NCBI GenBank assembly: GCA_017303355.1
Contig: JAFLCU010000009.1
Coordinates: 90,161 to 154,160 of the forward strand
Length of the DNA: 64,000 nt
Source: Caulobacterales bacterium
GTDB taxonomy: Bacteria > Pseudomonadota > Alphaproteobacteria > Caulobacterales > Aquidulcibacteraceae
Direction: 5' to 3'
The position numbers were made by a program, and so were the translations under genes. The notes below the pieces were generated by a model. The model saw only the letters and a program-made list of their open reading frames with translations. It ran no database searches and had not been told where the DNA came from. This document shows positions 1-7,897 of this stretch, piece by piece (position 1 is the first letter of the stretch; each line of letters opens with the position of its first letter).

Positions 1-2456
1 GCCACCGACGTCCAATAATAGGTGTCGGTGATGTTGCGGCCCCAAAGCTGGAACGACCAGCTGTCATCCAGCGCGTGCACGCCGATGCTGGCGTTGAGCA
101 CGCCGTAACTGTCGATCTTGAATGTCTCGGAGTCGCCAAGGTCGGCGGCTGACTCGTCTTGCCAGCGGCCATTGAGCGCCGCTTGCAGGCCGAGTGTCGG
201 CGTAAGTTCGCGATCATAGAGCACGGTGCCGCTGAACTGCCATTCGGCGCTGTAGGGGAACGGCACGTCGTCATAGGTGCGCGGCAGGCCATTTGGCCCG
301 GTGCCGCTATAGTCGATGACGGCGGTGTCGAGATACGTTGCCGAGCCGATCAGCGTGAAATTATCCGTCGCGCGCCACGTCAGATCGAGATCGACGCCGT
401 ACGCACGGGATTCCGGCACGTTCTGCAAACGCGCGAGCGCGGTGTAGATTGGGTCGGAGAAATAGGTGCTGATCTGCTTATCTTCGTAGTCGTAATAGAA
501 GGCCGACACGTTGAACTGCACCGCGCGATCGAACAGGCCGAGCTTGGCGCCGACTTCGTACGCGAGCAGAGATTCCTGCGTCGCCGGCGCTTGCTGCGTC
601 GAGGTGCTGGCCGCGTTCACGGGCGTGACGCCGGCTTTGTAGCCTTGCGACACCGATGCGTAGAGCAGCGTGGACGGAGAGACCTGCCAATCGAGGCCCA
701 GACGCCAGGAGACGTTGTCCTCTTCCAGCGTGTGTTGCACCTGGCCGAATTGGCCGGTGGTCGGGTTGAACGTGTTGCACTGGTTCATCGTGATCGGCGC
801 CGGCGTCGGAATGCCGTAGATCACGGTGTACAAGTAGCGGTTCACGCCGTTGACGTTGGCGAGCATGCTGCCGTTGAAGTCGGCCGAACAGCCCTCGTAC
901 GAGTGCTCATCCTCAGTGTAGCGCACCGCCGTCGTCAGCGAGAGCGTATCGCTCAGCGACCATTCGGCGTTGGCGAACACGCTGCGGGTTTCCGCTTCCA
1001 TGGTCGCCAAGTCGCGATAGGTGCGGAACGCTTGCGACATTTGCAGCGGCGTATATGGGCCTGGGCTGTAGAAGCCCGGGAGCGGGTTGATCGTGCCCGG
1101 CGGATTGTAGGTCAGCGGCTCGATGCCGGCGAGGATCAGCTGGCCGACCGTACGAATACGGGCGACGTTGTAGTTCTGGCCGAGCAGCGTGCGGTTGTTG
1201 TCCTGGATTTCGTCGGAGCCGAAATAGCCGCCGAGCAGCCAGCGCACGCGGTCATTGTCGCCTTCGATACGCAGCTCTTGCGAGAAGCTTTCGACCTCGC
1301 CATCCAGCTGCTGCAGCAGCACTTCGTAGGGCGCCCCGCTCCAGTCGGAGAGAGCGTTGCGCTCAAGGTGGTTGTACCCGGTCAGCGATACGATGCGCAT
1401 GTCGCCGGGCAATTCCCAGCTCAAGCGAAGCGCGCCGGCCCAGAAAAAATTGTCTTCCGCAAGCTCACCCGGAAGCCCCGCGCCCGCGCCGATGTTGGCG
1501 CTGCGCAGCGCTTCGGGCGCCCAATCGGCCTGCGTGGAATCCGTGGGAAAGTTATTTTGAATGTAGTTGATGAGGCCGGGGGCCGCGCCGGGATTGTAGA
1601 GGCCGCCGGCATTGAACAGCGCCGCCGCGGGGTTGAGCGTCGGATCGGTCGCCGGCGTGAAGCCGATGCCTTGGCCCACGATCGTGTCGGAGCGGTTTTC
1701 CCAGGCCGTCAGCGTGAGTTCGGCGAGCAGGTTGTCGGTGACGTCCCAATCGATCCGCGCGCGGGCGCCGAGGCGGTGGATCTCACCCTGGGTTTCGTCG
1801 CGCGTGTTGCTCTCTTGCCAACCCTCGTCGCTGTCCTCTGACCGGAAGGCAACGCGGAAGCGGAGGCTTTCATTGATCGGAGCGGTGAAGAAGCCTTCCA
1901 GATTGTGCGTCTGAAAATTGCCGAACTCGGTTGTCAGCGAGGCTTCGATTTCATCGCTCGGGCGATTGGTGATGAAATCCACCAGACCGGCGGTGGTGTT
2001 GCGGCCATAAAGCGTGCCTTGCGGGCCCTTCAGAACTTCGACGCGTTGAATGTCGAAGATCGGGCCGGTCATCATGAACGGAAACGGATAGGCGACTTCG
2101 TCCACGTACGAGCCGACGGTCGATGTGGCCGACAGGTTGATCGTGTTGAAGCCGATGCCCCGGAGGGTGTAGATCGGCACGCCCTGGTAGCTTTGCTGCA
2201 CGGAGAAGCTAGGCGCCACCGACGACAGGTCGCGCACGTCGGTAACGTGGAGTTGGTCCAGTTGCTCGCCGCTGAAGGCCTGGATGCCCATGCCGACGCT
2301 ATTGGCGCTTTCTTCCCGGCGCTGGGCGGTGACGACGATTTCATTGTCGGCCACCAACGGATCGCTGTCTTGCGCGAAGGCGGCGGGCGCCCCGAACAGC
2401 GCCGTGGCGGATGCCCCGACGCACAAAATGGCGCGCAACATGTGCGTGCGGTTCAT
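1..2456 (-). CDS. TonB-dependent outer membrane receptor (3' end cut by window edge)
   Basis: Reading leftward from an ATG at 2456, an open frame of 818 codons runs off the window without a stop. It starts with a Sec signal peptide (MNRTHMLRAILCVGASATAL, ending near AFAQ). A TonB-box-like segment (EIVVTAQRR) follows, then a plug domain with the family motif VLKGPQGTLYGRNTTAG, then a long beta-barrel. The last visible residues, GRNITDTYYW, resemble the final barrel strands, so little is missing. A strong ribosome site (GGGAGGG) lies about 7 bases before the start. TonB receptors import scarce substrates across the outer membrane using ExbBD-TonB energy. The substrate is not readable from sequence. 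Divergence from a nucleoside salvage operon 168 bases away suggests, but does not show, a nucleoside or nucleotide ligand. Confidence 0.93.
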   Translation of the reverse strand, partial: MNRTHMLRAILCVGASATALFGAPAAFAQDSDPLVADNEIVVTAQRREESANSVGMGIQAFSGEQLDQLHVTDVRDLSSVAPSFSVQQSYQGVPIYTLRGIGFNTINLSATSTVGSYVDEVAYPFPFMMTGPIFDIQRVEVLKGPQGTLYGRNTTAGLVDFITNRPSDEIEASLTTEFGNFQTHNLEGFFTAPINESLRFRVAFRSEDSDEGWQESNTRDETQGEIHRLGARARIDWDVTDNLLAELTLTAWENRSDTIVGQGIGFTPATDPTLNPAAALFNAGGLYNPGAAPGLINYIQNNFPTDSTQADWAPEALRSANIGAGAGLPGELAEDNFFWAGALRLSWELPGDMRIVSLTGYNHLERNALSDWSGAPYEVLLQQLDGEVESFSQELRIEGDNDRVRWLLGGYFGSDEIQDNNRTLLGQNYNVARIRTVGQLILAGIEPLTYNPPGTINPLPGFYSPGPYTPLQMSQAFRTYRDLATMEAETRSVFANAEWSLSDTLSLTTAVRYTEDEHSYEGCSADFNGSMLANVNGVNRYLYTVIYGIPTPAPITMNQCNTFNPTTGQFGQVQHTLEEDNVSWRLGLDWQVSPSTLLYASVSQGYKAGVTPVNAASTSTQQAPATQESLLAYEVGAKLGLFDRAVQFNVSAFYYDYEDKQISTYFSDPIYTALARLQNVPESRAYGVDLDLTWRATDNFTLIGSATYLDTAVIDYSGTGPNGLPRTYDDVPFPYSAEWQFSGTVLYDRELTPTLGLQAALNGRWQDESAADLGDSETFKIDSYGVLNASIGVHALDDSWSFQLWGRNITDTYYWTSV

Positions 2457-2623
2457 GATTTTCCCTCCCATTGACGTCGCTTTGGGCGTACCCATGCGGC
2501 GATTATTGAGGGATGGTCGCTGGCAAAAGCCGTTTGGAACAAGCTGTTGAATTTGATAGGCGGACTTCACGCTGCGGCAGCTATTGCGCGATGAATTAAG
2601 ATAACAAGAAACGGGGGAATCGC

Positions 2624-3844
2624 GTGGGGAATTGGAACGGGCTGATCGGCGTCGGCGTGATCTTGCTGCTGGCGTTCGCGTTATCGACGAACAAGCGCGC
2701 GGTGCGCCCGCGTATCGTTATCGCCGCGCTCGCCTTTCAGGCCGCGCTTGCCGCGCTCGTGCTCTATTGGCCCGCCGGCCGGACGGCGCTGAGCGCGATG
2801 TCCGCCGGCGTGCAGACGGTGATCGATTTCTCCCGTGCGGGGATCGCGATGGTGTTCGGGCCGCTCGCTTCAGAGGTAGGGTTCAGCTTCGCTATCAATG
2901 TTCTACCGATCATCATCTTCTTCTCGGCGCTGATGTCGGTGCTTTATTATCTGGGAATCATGCAGCGCGTCGTCGATTGGGTCGGCGGGCTGCTGAAGCT
3001 GCTGATCGGCGCCGGGCGCGTGGAATCGCTGACGGCCGCCGCGAATATCTTTGTGGGCCAAACCGAAGCGCCGCTCGTTGTCCGGCCATACCTCGCCCAC
3101 ATCACGCGCCCGCAATTGTTCGCGATCATGGTGAGCGGCATGGCGTCCGTCGCGGGCAGCGTGCTCGCCGCCTATGCGCAGATGGGCATCTCGATTGAGT
3201 ATCTGCTGGCGGCGAGCTTCATGTCGGCGCCGGGCGGGCTATTGATGGCCAAGATCATCATGCCCGACGGCAAGGATGATGGCGCCGGCGCAACCGCGCA
3301 CGCAATTGATGGCGCCGACGAGGCGCCGAGCAATCTGATCATGGCCGCCGCCAAGGGCGCGCAGGACGGCATGATCATGGCGGTGTCGATCGCTGCGATG
3401 CTGATCGCCTTCGTTTCGCTGATCGCACTTGTAAACGGCATGCTCTCCGGTCTCGGCAGCTTGGCTGGCGTTGAAGGGCTGACGTTGCAGCGTGTGCTGG
3501 GCTTCGTGTTCGCGCCAGTCATGTGGCTCTTGGACATTCCGTGGAGCGAGGCGCGGACGGCGGGCGGCATCTTCGGCGAGAAGCTCATTCTCAATGAGTT
3601 CGTCGCGTTTCTGCATCTTGGCGAGATCAAGGATACGCTCTCGCCGCGCACCGTGGCGATCACGACGTTCGCGCTGTGTGGCTTCGCCAATCTGAGTTCG
3701 ATCGGCATCCTGATGGCGGCGTTGCAGGCGCTGGCGCCGCAGCGCGCCCCCGAGATGGCCCGTTATGGCTTGCATGTCGTCGCGGCCGGCTCATTGTCGA
3801 ATCTGATGAGCGCCGCGCTCGCGAGCCTCTTCATTCCGGGCTGA
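2624..3844 (+). CDS. NupC-type concentrative nucleoside transporter (CNT family)
   Basis: A 406-residue inner membrane protein, the usual size for bacterial CNT permeases. It starts with GTG after a good GGGGGA site. The N-terminus carries three hydrophobic helices. The central part contains the family-typical stretches VGQTEAPLVVRPYL and MVSGMASVAGSVLAAYAQMG, and the C-terminal half contains LNEFVAFLHLG and CGFANLSSIGI. These match the Na+- or H+-coupled nucleoside symporter fold of NupC/CNT. It is the first gene of a salvage operon; the nucleoside hydrolase begins 6 bases after its stop. It probably brings pyrimidine and/or purine nucleosides into the cytoplasm for the enzymes that follow. 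The exact nucleoside preference and coupling ion cannot be read. Confidence 0.93.
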   Translation: MGNWNGLIGVGVILLLAFALSTNKRAVRPRIVIAALAFQAALAALVLYWPAGRTALSAMSAGVQTVIDFSRAGIAMVFGPLASEVGFSFAINVLPIIIFFSALMSVLYYLGIMQRVVDWVGGLLKLLIGAGRVESLTAAANIFVGQTEAPLVVRPYLAHITRPQLFAIMVSGMASVAGSVLAAYAQMGISIEYLLAASFMSAPGGLLMAKIIMPDGKDDGAGATAHAIDGADEAPSNLIMAAAKGAQDGMIMAVSIAAMLIAFVSLIALVNGMLSGLGSLAGVEGLTLQRVLGFVFAPVMWLLDIPWSEARTAGGIFGEKLILNEFVAFLHLGEIKDTLSPRTVAITTFALCGFANLSSIGILMAALQALAPQRAPEMARYGLHVVAAGSLSNLMSAALASLFIPG

Positions 3845-3850
3845 GGCGGC

Positions 3851-4783
3851 ATGGCCAAACCGATCATCATCGATTGCGACCCAGGCGTCGACGACGCTGT
3901 CGCGCTGCTGTTCGCGTTCGCGGCGCCCGATGCGCTGGACATTTTGGGCGTGACCACTGTCGCTGGCAATGTCGGGGCGGAGCGAACGGCGCGCAATGCG
4001 CGCGTGATCCGCGAGATCGCTGAACGCGAGAATGTTCCCGTTTTTGCCGGCGCCGAGGCGCCGTTGTTTCGCTTGCCGATCGAGGCCGATCATTTTCACG
4101 GCGTGTCTGGCCTGGGCGATTTGAAATTCACCGAACCAAAAGCGCCGCTGGCGCCAGGCCGCTCGGCCGCCTTTATCGTGGAGACATTGCGCGGCGCCGC
4201 GGCGCGGAGCGTCACGCTTGTGGTGACAGGGCCGATGACGAATGTGGCGCTGGCGTTCTTGTTCGAACCCGCGATCAAGGCGGGCGTCGCCGAGATCGTG
4301 CTCATGGGCGGCGCGCGCGGCGAAGGCGGCAACATCACGGCGTCGGCGGAGTACAATATTTACGCTGATCCCCACGCGGCCGAAATCGTGTTCAAGTGCG
4401 GCCTGCCGATCGTGGCGCTGGGCCTCGACGTCACCCACAAGGTGCGGACGAACCCCGCGCGCATGCACGCGCTGGCGAAGCTTGGCTCCAAGCGCGCGAA
4501 GGCGGCGGTGGATTTGCTGCGGTTCGGCGAGACGGTGGAACTGAAGCATGCAAAGCGCACAGGCTCGCCGATGCACGATCAAAGCACGATCGCTTATGTG
4601 TTGCAGCCGGAGCTGTTTCAAACGCGGGCGTGCACGATTTCCGTCGAGACAAACTCGCCGCTGACGCTGGGCCACACGGCTGTCGAGTTTCGTTTGCCGC
4701 CCGATGATCCTGGCCGTGTGCATTGGGCGGTGGATGCGGATGCGGACGGCGTGTTCGAACTCATGACGCGGAGGCTGGCATGA
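3851..4783 (+). CDS. Inosine-uridine preferring nucleoside hydrolase
   Basis: A 310-residue protein of the nucleoside N-ribohydrolase family, which splits nucleosides into free base and ribose. The calcium-binding signature is at the N-terminus (IIIDCDPGVDDA, Asp8, Asp10, Asp14, Asp15). The conserved NITASAEYNIYADPHAA segment lies near residue 160, and a C-terminal HDQSTIAYVL carries the family's His-Asp pair. Length is normal. It sits 6 bases after the nucleoside permease and its stop overlaps the ribokinase start (ATGA). That order gives a simple route: import, cleavage, then phosphorylation of the ribose. Whether it prefers purine or pyrimidine nucleosides is unknown; the thymidine kinase in the same operon hints at pyrimidines. 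Confidence 0.94.
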   Translation: MAKPIIIDCDPGVDDAVALLFAFAAPDALDILGVTTVAGNVGAERTARNARVIREIAERENVPVFAGAEAPLFRLPIEADHFHGVSGLGDLKFTEPKAPLAPGRSAAFIVETLRGAAARSVTLVVTGPMTNVALAFLFEPAIKAGVAEIVLMGGARGEGGNITASAEYNIYADPHAAEIVFKCGLPIVALGLDVTHKVRTNPARMHALAKLGSKRAKAAVDLLRFGETVELKHAKRTGSPMHDQSTIAYVLQPELFQTRACTISVETNSPLTLGHTAVEFRLPPDDPGRVHWAVDADADGVFELMTRRLA

Positions 4784-5634
4784 CGACGCTCGCTGTCGTT
4801 GGCTCGGTCAATCTGGATTTCGTGGCGCGCGCGTCGCATCTGCCGGCGCCGGGCGAAACCGTGACTGGCGCCGTGCTGGCGCGTCATCCCGGCGGTAAGG
4901 GCGCCAATCAGGCGCTGGCCGCGCTTCGCCTGGGCGCGGCGGTGCAATTGCATGCGCGCGTCGGTCGCGACGGAATGGCGGATGAGGCGTTGGCGCTGTT
5001 GCGCGCGGAGGGCGCCGATCTTTCGCATTGTGCGGCGCATGCGTCCGCGCCGACCGGTGTCGCGCTGATCGCGGTGTCGGCGGACGGCGAAAACCAGATC
5101 GTGGTGGCGCCCGGCGCGAATGCGCGCTTCACGTCGGACGAATTGGTGGCGATCGAAACCGACGCGCTGCTGTGCCAATTGGAAATCCCGCTGGCGACGG
5201 TGGAGGCGGCGGCGCTGGCGCACCGGGGCTTCGTGAGCATCAATCTGGCGCCGGCGGCGATGGCGCCGGACGCCTTGTTGCAACGCGCGGACTTGCTGAT
5301 CGTGAACGAGGGCGAGGCCGCGTTCTATGGCGCCGCGCTGCATGCGGGTGGTGGGCTCGTGGCGGTGACGTATGGCGCAAAAGGCGCGGCGCTGTTTCGC
5401 GCGGGCGTCGAGGTTGCGCGAGCGGCCGCGCCGAAGATCAAACCAATTGACACCACTGGCGCTGGCGACGCGTTTTCGGCGGCGCTGACCTTGGCGATGG
5501 TGGAAGGCGTGGTGCACGATGAGGCGCTCGCGTTCGCTTGCGCGGTGGGCGCGCTGACGGCGACGCGGCAGGGCGCGCAACCTTCGCTGCCCACGCGCGC
5601 CGAGGTCGATGAGTTCCGCGCGCGTTCGATGTAG
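4780..5634 (+). CDS. rbsK: Ribokinase (PfkB family)
   Basis: A 284-residue sugar kinase. The start at 4780 overlaps the hydrolase stop by four bases (ATGA); a longer upstream reading would begin inside the hydrolase with no support. PfkB signature 1 is visible as GGKGANQALAALRLGA (from residue 38) and signature 2 as DTTGAGDAFSAALTLA, with catalytic base Asp230. The NxD motif at the N-terminus (VNLDF) is typical of sugar-binding ribokinases. It should phosphorylate ribose released by the nucleoside hydrolase to ribose 5-phosphate for the pentose phosphate pathway. Placement in the operon favours ribose over other PfkB substrates, but deoxyribose or another sugar remains possible. Confidence 0.88.
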   Translation: MTTLAVVGSVNLDFVARASHLPAPGETVTGAVLARHPGGKGANQALAALRLGAAVQLHARVGRDGMADEALALLRAEGADLSHCAAHASAPTGVALIAVSADGENQIVVAPGANARFTSDELVAIETDALLCQLEIPLATVEAAALAHRGFVSINLAPAAMAPDALLQRADLLIVNEGEAAFYGAALHAGGGLVAVTYGAKGAALFRAGVEVARAAAPKIKPIDTTGAGDAFSAALTLAMVEGVVHDEALAFACAVGALTATRQGAQPSLPTRAEVDEFRARSM

Positions 5635-5643
5635 GAGTCGCCG

Positions 5644-6573
5644 ATGACACGACAAGTGCCCGAGCTTTCGCTCCGCGAGTTCACGTCTGGCGACGCCGCG
5701 CGGCGCGCCGCGTTCGCGAAGCAATTTTCAGCCGGTTTGCGCGAGTATGGCTTCATCGTCCTGGTGGATCACAACGTGCCCGTCGATCTGCTGGAGCGCG
5801 CTTATACGCAAGCCGCCGAGGTCTTCGCACTGCCGGAGGCGGTGAAGCGTCGCTACATCGGTGGCCTGCGGGGCTACACGCCGTTCGGGACCGAGCACGC
5901 GAAGGGCAACCCGAACGCGGATCTCAAGGAATTCTGGCAAATCGGCCACGAGCCGGCGCCGAACGCGCCAGCCAATGAATTCTCCGCGCCCAATCGCTGG
6001 CCGGCCGAGGTCGCCGCGTTTCAATCGACGTTCGAGCGCTTGTTCGCGGCGCTGAACGACACGGGGATGATCTTGTTGCGCGCGCTCGCGCCATCGCTGG
6101 GTTTGGACGAAGGATATTTCGACCCGCTCGTGCGGCGCGGGGATTCCGTGCTGCGCGTGCTGCATTACCCGCCAATCGCGGCGGATGCCGATCCAAAGCG
6201 CGTACGTGCGGCGGCGCATGAAGATATCAATCTGATCACGATCCTGGTTGCGGCGAAGGGCGCGGGCCTCGAGCTTCTGGATCGCGATGGCGCGTGGTTG
6301 CCGATTGTCACCGAGGCCAACCAGCTTGTGGTCGACAGCGGCGATATGATGGCGCGGCTGACAAACAATGTCGTGCCGGCGACGACGCACCGCGTGGTCA
6401 ATTCCGACAATCCGCATGTAAGCCGCTATTCCATGCCGTTCTTCATGCATCCTACGACCGAGACCTCGCTTGCGGCGTTGCCGACCTGCCTCGACAATGG
6501 CGTGCCAGAATCGCCGATCACGGCTGGCGATTTCTTGCGCGAGCGTTTGAAGGAGATTGGCCTTGCGTCCTGA
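5644..6573 (+). CDS. Fe(II)/2-oxoglutarate dioxygenase, isopenicillin N synthase-like family
   Basis: A 309-residue enzyme with the N-terminal DIOX_N region (GLREYGFIVLVDH) and a C-terminal jelly-roll core. The iron triad is complete: His192 and Asp194 in AHEDINL, His249 in TTHRVVN. The 2-oxoglutarate clamp RxS is present as Arg261-Tyr-Ser263. These residues predict an active 2-oxoglutarate-dependent hydroxylase or desaturase. It lies 9 bases after ribokinase and before thymidine kinase, all on one strand, so it belongs to the nucleoside salvage operon. The same fold includes fungal thymine-7-hydroxylase, so oxidation of a free pyrimidine base or a nucleoside is a reasonable guess. Substrate assignment is inference only. 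Confidence 0.88.
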   Translation: MTRQVPELSLREFTSGDAARRAAFAKQFSAGLREYGFIVLVDHNVPVDLLERAYTQAAEVFALPEAVKRRYIGGLRGYTPFGTEHAKGNPNADLKEFWQIGHEPAPNAPANEFSAPNRWPAEVAAFQSTFERLFAALNDTGMILLRALAPSLGLDEGYFDPLVRRGDSVLRVLHYPPIAADADPKRVRAAAHEDINLITILVAAKGAGLELLDRDGAWLPIVTEANQLVVDSGDMMARLTNNVVPATTHRVVNSDNPHVSRYSMPFFMHPTTETSLAALPTCLDNGVPESPITAGDFLRERLKEIGLAS

Positions 6574-6590
6574 ACGCGGGCGAAGCGAAC

Positions 6591-7190
6591 ATGGCTAAAC
6601 TCTATTTCTCCTACGCGGCGATGAACGCCGGCAAATCCACGATTTTGCTGCAAGCGTCGTACAATTACCGCGAACGCGGCATGCATACGCTTCTGTTTAC
6701 CTCATCGCTTTATGCGGAGATGGATGAAGGCCAGATCACATCGCGCATCGGCGTGCGGGAAAAGGCGGAGCTCTACGGGCGGGACGACGATCTGTTCGCA
6801 TGGGTCGAACGTGAGCACGCCAAGCAGAGAGTGAGCTGCGTGTTTGTCGATGAGGCGCAGTTCTTGACGCGTGATCAAGTCTGGCAATTGGCGCGCGTAG
6901 CGGACAGGCTCAATATTCCGGTGCTCTGCTATGGCCTGCGCACCGACTTTCGTGGCGATTTGTTCGAAGGCGCGGCGGAATTGCTGGCGATCGCCGATAG
7001 TTTGCGCGAGGTGCGCACGATTTGCCATTGCGGCTCGAAGGCCACGATGGTGCTGCGCAAGGCGAGCGACGGCGGGGCCGCGACAAGCGGCGAACAAGTC
7101 TCGATTGAAAAGTCCGTGTACGTCTCCCTTTGCCGCAGGCATTGGGAGGAGGATATGGGTCGCTGGCCTCCAGAAGACCGCTCAGCCTGA
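6591..7190 (+). CDS. tdk: Thymidine kinase, type II
   Basis: A 199-residue cytosolic kinase, close to the usual 190-205 residues of bacterial Tdk. The start at 6591 gives MAKLYFSYAAMNAGKSTILL, with the P-loop at residues 11-18 (MNAGKST). The FVDEAQFL Walker B segment is near residue 85. The C-terminal zinc lobe has the Cys pair in ICHCGSKATM and a later Cys in SLCRRHW. A longer upstream frame exists but overlaps the dioxygenase and adds no domain. It converts thymidine or deoxyuridine to the monophosphate using ATP. As last gene of the operon it gives imported nucleosides a direct route to nucleotides that bypasses the hydrolase. Confidence 0.95.
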   Translation: MAKLYFSYAAMNAGKSTILLQASYNYRERGMHTLLFTSSLYAEMDEGQITSRIGVREKAELYGRDDDLFAWVEREHAKQRVSCVFVDEAQFLTRDQVWQLARVADRLNIPVLCYGLRTDFRGDLFEGAAELLAIADSLREVRTICHCGSKATMVLRKASDGGAATSGEQVSIEKSVYVSLCRRHWEEDMGRWPPEDRSA

Positions 7191-7545
7191 CACAATTACG
7201 GGGACACAGGGGCCGGCTATCCACGCGGACGCCGCCAAAAACCCAGGCTTATCCAGGCGCTTCGCCGCGTCGCGTGACGATTCAATCCGACCTGCTCGAT
7301 TCCGCGCTAAGATGGCGCCGTCCCGATCGGGAGGGTTTTGGAGACGTCCGAGAACTCTGGAACATCGGGGCGGTCGGCGCGGCGCGCATCGCTTCGATGC
7401 AGCGAGGAAACTCAAGGCATCGTTGAGCAAGACGCGGGCACTGGAATGGACGAGAAGGCCTTCACAAAAGGTACGCCGTCAAACCGGTTCGCGCGTTGAA
7501 ACGAACGCAGCGCGCATTGCTTGCGGGGAGTGAAACCGCAAGGTC

Positions 7546-7567
7546 CGGGATGTGTCGGAACATCCCG
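7546..7567. repeat. Perfect inverted repeat, 8-bp arms
   Basis: CGGGATGT and ACATCCCG flank a six-base loop (GTCGGA). No T tract follows on either strand, so it is not a standard intrinsic terminator. It lies 356 bases beyond the thymidine kinase stop. It could be an RNA hairpin or an operator; function unknown. Confidence 0.45.
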
Positions 7568-7778
7568 CGCGCATGTCCGGGCGTTGGCGATGGAGCTAAG
7601 GCCGCCTGAGCGTTCAGCGTTCTGGCGCGCCGATTTCAACTCCTCGGCGCCAATCCGGAGATCAACGATCGCGACGGGGCGCGTGCGACGCGCAGGCGTT
7701 GTTCGAAAGAGCAGCGCACACTGAACTATCCCGGCGCATCCCACGCGCCCCGCCTCCCGAAGGGGGAGATTTTGCGAG

Positions 7779-7799
7779 CGCGTTCCGCATCGGAACGCG
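7779..7799. repeat. Perfect inverted repeat, 8-bp arms, upstream of thiolase
   Basis: CGCGTTCC and GGAACGCG surround a five-base loop (GCATC), about 100 bases before the thiolase start. In position it could be a leader hairpin or a regulator-binding palindrome for the thiolase gene. No T run follows. No known regulator motif was recognised. Confidence 0.4.
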
Positions 7800-7897
7800 T
7801 GCATTGGGCTGCCTGTTCGCGGCGCTTTACGCCACGTCGGGCTTTTCATGCGCGTGCTGTTGTGGCGTGGTGGGCGCAACTCAATGAGGAGACGCCC

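Larger units (their letters stand above)
7191..7897 (+). other. Noncoding stretch of about 700 bases
   Basis: No reading frame here has both a ribosome site and recognisable protein character; the open frames look like byproducts of high GC. The stretch holds two clear inverted repeats, at 7546-7567 and 7779-7799, and a short CCTCCC/GGGGGAG palindrome near 7752. None is followed by a T run. The right part carries the thiolase leader with its ribosome site. A small RNA or long leader is possible but not shown. Confidence 0.5.

Noticed and set aside
159..1841. A 560-codon plus-strand open frame opposite the TonB receptor
   Set aside because: It is Arg/Val/Gly-rich without domains and has no ribosome site. 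The minus strand has a full receptor with signal peptide. It is a high-GC antisense artefact.
4618..5724. A 368-codon minus-strand open frame opposite ribokinase
   Set aside because: Arg/His-rich low-complexity translation; the plus strand encodes a clear PfkB kinase with coupled start.
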